From Natrinema amylolyticus_A (GTDB taxonomy: Archaea > Halobacteriota > Halobacteria > Halobacteriales > Natrialbaceae): a DNA stretch of 64,000 nt. The stretch covers positions 124,001-188,000 of the forward strand of contig NZ_JBHUDI010000005.1 in NCBI RefSeq assembly GCF_042678045.1, in the 5' to 3' direction. Positions within the stretch are counted from its first letter, which is position 1. Each line of letters opens with the position of its first letter. The notes below the pieces were generated by a model. It made no database searches. It worked only from the letters and a program-made list of their open reading frames with translations, and was not told the DNA's origin. This document shows, piece by piece, positions 60,739 through 64,000 of this stretch. The position numbers were made by a program, and so were the translations under genes.

Positions 60739-61817
60739 TGGCGCTGCTCGAGGTCGAAGACCTAGTCGTCCAGTACTACACCGAGGACGGCGTGGTCCGG
60801 GCAGTCGACGGGATCAGCTACGAGATCCGAGCCGGCGAAACCGTCGGCCTCGTCGGCGAGAGCGGGGCCGGCAAAAGCGCTGCGAGCCGTGCGTTGCTCC
60901 GCCTGCTCGACGGAACCGGCGAGATCGTCGGTGGTAAGATCCGATTTCGCGGCCGGGACATTCTCGAACTCTCGAGCGACGACCTCCGGGCGATCCGGGG
61001 CAACGAGATCGGGATGGTCTTTCAGGACGCCGGCGCGGCGCTCAATCCCGTCTACACCATCGGCGAACAGATCGCCGAGACGATCCGCGCCCACGAGGAC
61101 GTCTCCGACGGCGAAGCGCGCGACCGGACGATCGCGCTCCTCGATCGCGTCGGCATCTCGAAGCCGGCCACACGGTACACGGACTATCCCCACGAACTCT
61201 CCGGCGGGATGCAACAGCGGGCCGTCATCGCGATGGCGCTGGCCTGCGATCCCGCCCTGCTCATCTGCGACGAACCGACGACCGGACTCGACGTGACGGT
61301 CCAGGCCGGGATTCTCGAGGTTCTCGCGGAGCTCGCAGCCGAGTCAGAGACGGCGATCCAGCTCGTCACCCACGACCTCGGCGTCGTCGCCGACCTCTGT
61401 GATCGGGTGCTCGTCCAGTACGCCGGCGAGATCGTCGAGCGTGCGCCAGTCGAGGACCTCTATTACGACCCCAAACACCCCTACACGGTCGGGCTGTTGG
61501 TCGCGACGCCCCGGCTCGGCGACGACCGCGAGCGCCTGCCGACGATTCCGGGAACGGCTCCCGACCTCGTAGCTCCGCCGACGGGCTGTCGGTTCCACCC
61601 GCGCTGTCCCTACGCGGAGGGCTGCTGTAGCAGACGGCGTCCACCGCTGGTCGAGCCGGCGTCGGGTTCCCCGGCTAACGGCGACCCGGATGCCCACGTC
61701 GCCGCCTGTCTCGAATATACCGGCGACCTCGAGACCGGCCTGGACTACGAGATACAGGTACGGGACGAGGCGGGCGAAGACGGTCAGGAACGAACACACC
61801 AGGGTGATCCGCAATGA
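60738..61817 (+). CDS. dppD: ABC transporter ATPase, DppD type
   Basis: This 359-aa ATPase has Walker A GESGAGKSAASRALL (about 36-50), the Q-loop VFQDAGAALNP, the signature LSGGMQQRAVIAMAL, Walker B LLICDEPTTGLDVTVQ, and a C-terminal oligopeptide-transporter domain GCRFHPRCPYAEG, where Cys residues can bind an iron-sulfur cluster in related proteins. The C terminus is extended with an acidic tail. It overlaps the next ATPase gene by 4 nt. Start ATG at 60738 overlaps the dppC stop. Confidence 0.92.
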   Translation: MALLEVEDLVVQYYTEDGVVRAVDGISYEIRAGETVGLVGESGAGKSAASRALLRLLDGTGEIVGGKIRFRGRDILELSSDDLRAIRGNEIGMVFQDAGAALNPVYTIGEQIAETIRAHEDVSDGEARDRTIALLDRVGISKPATRYTDYPHELSGGMQQRAVIAMALACDPALLICDEPTTGLDVTVQAGILEVLAELAAESETAIQLVTHDLGVVADLCDRVLVQYAGEIVERAPVEDLYYDPKHPYTVGLLVATPRLGDDRERLPTIPGTAPDLVAPPTGCRFHPRCPYAEGCCSRRRPPLVEPASGSPANGDPDAHVAACLEYTGDLETGLDYEIQVRDEAGEDGQERTHQGDPQ

Positions 61818-63148
61818 CAGAGGGGAACGGCCACGAGCCGCTGTTGCGTGCCGAGGGCCTCGCGACACACTACACCACCGCCGACGGGGTCCTCGACCGG
61901 CTACTCGGACGCGGCGAGACGGTGCGGGCGGTCGACGGCGTCGACCTCGAGATCCGCGCCGGCGAAACGGTCGGCCTGGTCGGCGAGAGCGGCTGTGGGA
62001 AGACGACGCTCGGCCGCACGCTCGTCGGATTACGCGAGCCGACAGCCGGCTCGGTCACCTACCGCGGGACCGAGCTGACCGTGTGCGACCGAGCCGAACT
62101 CCGGGAGCTGCGAAGCGAGATCCAGTACGTCTTCCAGGACCCGCTCGCGAGCCTGAATCCGCAGTTGACCGTCGCCGAGAGCATCGGTGAAGCCCTCTCG
62201 GTTCACGACATCGTTCCAGCGGATCGCCGTACCGAACGCGTTCGTGAATTACTCGAGACGGTCGACCTGCACGCACACCACGCGACCCGGTACCCACACG
62301 AACTCTCCGGTGGGCAGCGCCAGCGGGTCGGCATCGCCCGCGCGCTCGCTGTCGAACCCGACCTGATCGTCTGTGACGAGCCGGTATCGGCGCTTGACGT
62401 CTCGGTCCAGGCCGAAATCCTCAATCTGTTGTCCGACCTGCAGGATCGATTCGGCCTCGCCTACCTGCTGATCACCCACGACCTCTCGGTCGTCGAGCAC
62501 CTCGCCGACCGTGTGGCCGTCATGTATCTGGGACGGCTCGTCGAAACGGGGACGACCGCCGAGGTGTTCGCCGAGCCGTCCCATCCCTACACCGAGGCGC
62601 TGCTGTCTGCGATCCCCGAACCCGACCCCTGCTGGGACGGCGACCGAATCGTCCTCGAGGGGACCGTCCCCTCGCCGATCGACATCCCCGCCGGCTGTCG
62701 GTTTCACCCGCGCTGTCCGAACGTGATTCCGCCAGCCGAGTACGACCTCGCTGTCGACGAGTTCCGTGCCGTGTTGTCGTTGCGAACCCGGCTCAGCGAA
62801 ATCGATGCCGACGCGGGGCTCGAGGCACTGCTCCCGCATGCTGACGATCGCGCGGTCGCCGTCGATCCGGCAGCGATCCGGGACGCCCACGACATCCCGC
62901 GACGGCTCTCCGATCCGGACGCGGACGCCGACCTCGAAGACGCGCTCGAGACTGTCGCGGCTGGCGATCTCTCGAGCGCACGGAAACTGCTCGCGTCGGC
63001 GTTCGAGACGCCCTGTGAGACGACCGAACCGGCCCTGGAACCGGGACCGGCCACCCATCCGATCGCCTGCCACCGATTCGATGACCGGTTCGTAGACGAT
63101 ACTGACACCGACGCCGCCACAGAAAGCGTGGGATCGACTGACAAATGA
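61814..63148 (+). CDS. dppF: ABC transporter ATPase, DppF type, with C-terminal extension
   Basis: This 444-aa second ATPase has Walker A GESGCGKTTLGRTLV, Q-loop VFQDPLASLNPQ, signature LSGGQRQRVGIARAL, Walker B LIVCDEPVSALDVSVQ, then the C-terminal GCRFHPRCPNVIPP motif near residue 295. About 120 extra residues follow, acidic and without recognised motifs, apart from CETTEPALEPGPATHPIACH, longer than ordinary DppF (~330 aa). Its stop overlaps the start of the next gene by 4 nt. Confidence 0.92.
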   Translation: MTEGNGHEPLLRAEGLATHYTTADGVLDRLLGRGETVRAVDGVDLEIRAGETVGLVGESGCGKTTLGRTLVGLREPTAGSVTYRGTELTVCDRAELRELRSEIQYVFQDPLASLNPQLTVAESIGEALSVHDIVPADRRTERVRELLETVDLHAHHATRYPHELSGGQRQRVGIARALAVEPDLIVCDEPVSALDVSVQAEILNLLSDLQDRFGLAYLLITHDLSVVEHLADRVAVMYLGRLVETGTTAEVFAEPSHPYTEALLSAIPEPDPCWDGDRIVLEGTVPSPIDIPAGCRFHPRCPNVIPPAEYDLAVDEFRAVLSLRTRLSEIDADAGLEALLPHADDRAVAVDPAAIRDAHDIPRRLSDPDADADLEDALETVAAGDLSSARKLLASAFETPCETTEPALEPGPATHPIACHRFDDRFVDDTDTDAATESVGSTDK

Positions 63149-63633
63149 CTGATCATCGCCCACGCGAGAACGCAGCCGAGCGTACGCGCACGCGGACGAT
63201 CGACTGGCAAGCGTTCAGTCATGCGGTCATACCGCCAACGATTCGCCAGTGGGCGATCGAGGTCAGCGTGGCGACCGACAAGCACCGATACGAACCCGGC
63301 GAGCGGGTCGACGTCACGATCACGTTCCGCAACCGGCTGCCGATCCCGATCCGGGTTCGGACTGACTCGCCAAACTACTGGTACTGGACCGTCGACGGTT
63401 TTCGTGAGGCGTCGCAGGTACCGCGGCCAGTGCCGGACCGGCCCGCCGCGTTTTCGTTCGCTCGACGCGAGGTCAAACGCTTCACGCGGCAGTGGCACCA
63501 GCGACTCCAGCTCAGCGAGGACGAGTGGCGGCCGGTCGACCCTGACACGTACACGCTTGCGGCGGGGATCACCCGCTCGGATGCTGTTGCTTGTGGACTC
63601 GTCGACCACACAGTTATCGAAATCGTCGACTGA
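63145..63633 (+). CDS. BsuPI-like Ig-fold protein coupled to the ABC operon
   Basis: This 162-aa protein starts in the dppF stop (ATGA overlap). Residues about 40-160 have the alternating pattern of the intracellular proteinase inhibitor BsuPI domain: YEPGERVDVTITFRNRLPIP, YWYWTVDGF, a Pro/Phe/Arg strand region, and YTLAAGITRSDA. No signal peptide is seen. Its association with a peptide-type importer is notable, but no proteinase inhibition can be claimed. Its TGA stop forms the start of palindromic copy E. Confidence 0.75.
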   Translation: MTDHRPRENAAERTRTRTIDWQAFSHAVIPPTIRQWAIEVSVATDKHRYEPGERVDVTITFRNRLPIPIRVRTDSPNYWYWTVDGFREASQVPRPVPDRPAAFSFARREVKRFTRQWHQRLQLSEDEWRPVDPDTYTLAAGITRSDAVACGLVDHTVIEIVD

Positions 63634-63717
63634 TACGGTCTGCTGTCACTGTTTCCCGGCGCACCCACACCCCGCCGTGCGGGTGCGCCAGCACTGACTG
63701 ACAGTAGTCCAGATAAT
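63631..63717. repeat. Dispersed palindromic element, copy E
   Basis: Starts TGATACGGTCTGCTGTCACT at the stop codon of the BsuPI-like gene and ends near CTGACTGACAGTAGTCCAGA. The inner part GCGCACCCACACCCCGCC/GTGCGGGTGCGCC is a strong palindrome. It is the copy with the best-preserved left arm. Confidence 0.73.
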
Positions 63718-64000
63718 ACACAGCTTTCCGACGCGACGTAGCTGTTACTCGACGGAAATCGAATCCTCGAGCCGAGACGTAGCGGACGGTCAGTTTGAAC
63801 AACACCCGTCACCCTCACTGTGTGAAGGTACCGTCCGATTCGAACCGCTGTCGTGCTATGGTTGGCGCTTACGAGTTAGTTCGCGCTAAAACGGAGCGGA
63901 AGGTAGATTTGAACCACACCAGCACTCTCGTTCGCTCGAGCGCTGTCCGGTTCAAACTACCACCGTGCTATACTCGACGCTCGCGGACTTGCTCGCGTCA
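63718..64000. other. Non-coding end of window with two degenerate repeated units
   Basis: No gene reaches into this end. Two units of about 68 nt (63791-63859 and 63904-63970) share the order TTTGAAC, then ACACC, then GTCCG(A/G)TTC(G)AA, then CGTGCTAT. In the second, GGTAGATTTGAACC and GGTTCAAACTACC are inverted and could form a stem. No tRNA fold could be built despite the TTCGAACC-like words. The adjoining gene, if any, begins outside the window. Confidence 0.45.

Noticed and set aside
63835..63850. A tRNA-like T-loop word (GATTCGAACC) at the window end
   Set aside because: No acceptor, D or anticodon stem could be placed around it, on either strand.
1..64000. rRNA, tRNA, CRISPR arrays, transposases, integrases
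   Set aside because: Looked for on both strands; no gene or repeat array of these kinds was found.

Overview
The window is chromosomal DNA from a haloarchaeon, most likely of the order Natrialbales (Natrinema/Haloterrigena-like; the genus is an inference). Four things point there: high GC with strongly acidic proteins; many starts with a TATA-like box about 27 nt upstream and no ribosome binding site; twin-arginine signals on the exported proteins; and typically haloarchaeal genes (CetZ tubulin, HalOD1, UPF0058, PspA, HerA/NurA, F420 biosynthesis). I found no rRNA, tRNA, CRISPR array, IS element or phage block.

Layout. 1-6.7 kb: coenzyme F420 genes (end of cofH on +, cofC-cofG on -), a copper protein, a deaminase, a HalOD1 protein and cetZ. 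6.8-14.1 kb: an NAD-binding epimerase, then the most unusual block, a + strand run of R2-like ligand-binding oxidase, quinone-oxidoreductase-type MDR, acyl carrier protein, ketosynthase, holo-ACP synthase, malonyl transferase and ketoreductase, followed by tmk. This is a bacterial-style type II fatty acid/polyketide set in an archaeon; no dehydratase or thioesterase is in the window. 14.1-20 kb: trkA between two stand-alone RAM-domain proteins, metY, and a Na+/Ca2+ exchanger. 20-32 kb: PhoX-type phosphatase, gpmI, nurA, a cohesin-type surface protein, herA, acyl-CoA synthetase. 32-49.7 kb: pspA, two adjacent divergent membrane paralogues, a universal stress protein, mtnP, a phosphoribosyltransferase, thiC, a hydrolase lacking its nucleophile, a PhzF protein, ppsA, an ArsR-type regulator. 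49.9-56.8 kb: a Vms1-like protein, a reduced thioredoxin-reductase-like protein, a CinA-type protein, coaBC, a DUF7344-like regulator preceded by a short leader ORF, and hpt. 57-63.6 kb: a complete peptide/nickel-type ABC importer operon whose binding protein appears circularly permuted, ending in a BsuPI-like protein.

Connections. AcpS would convert the ACP with CoA, and CoaBC (54.1 kb) makes the CoA precursor. The malonyl transferase, ketosynthase and ketoreductase can run one extension and keto-reduction. The R2-like oxidase belongs to a family whose structures hold a fatty-acid-like ligand, so its place at the head of the block suggests acyl-chain oxidation. An ~85-nt palindromic element recurs in six intergenic spots; in four of them its first three bases are the stop codon of the preceding gene.
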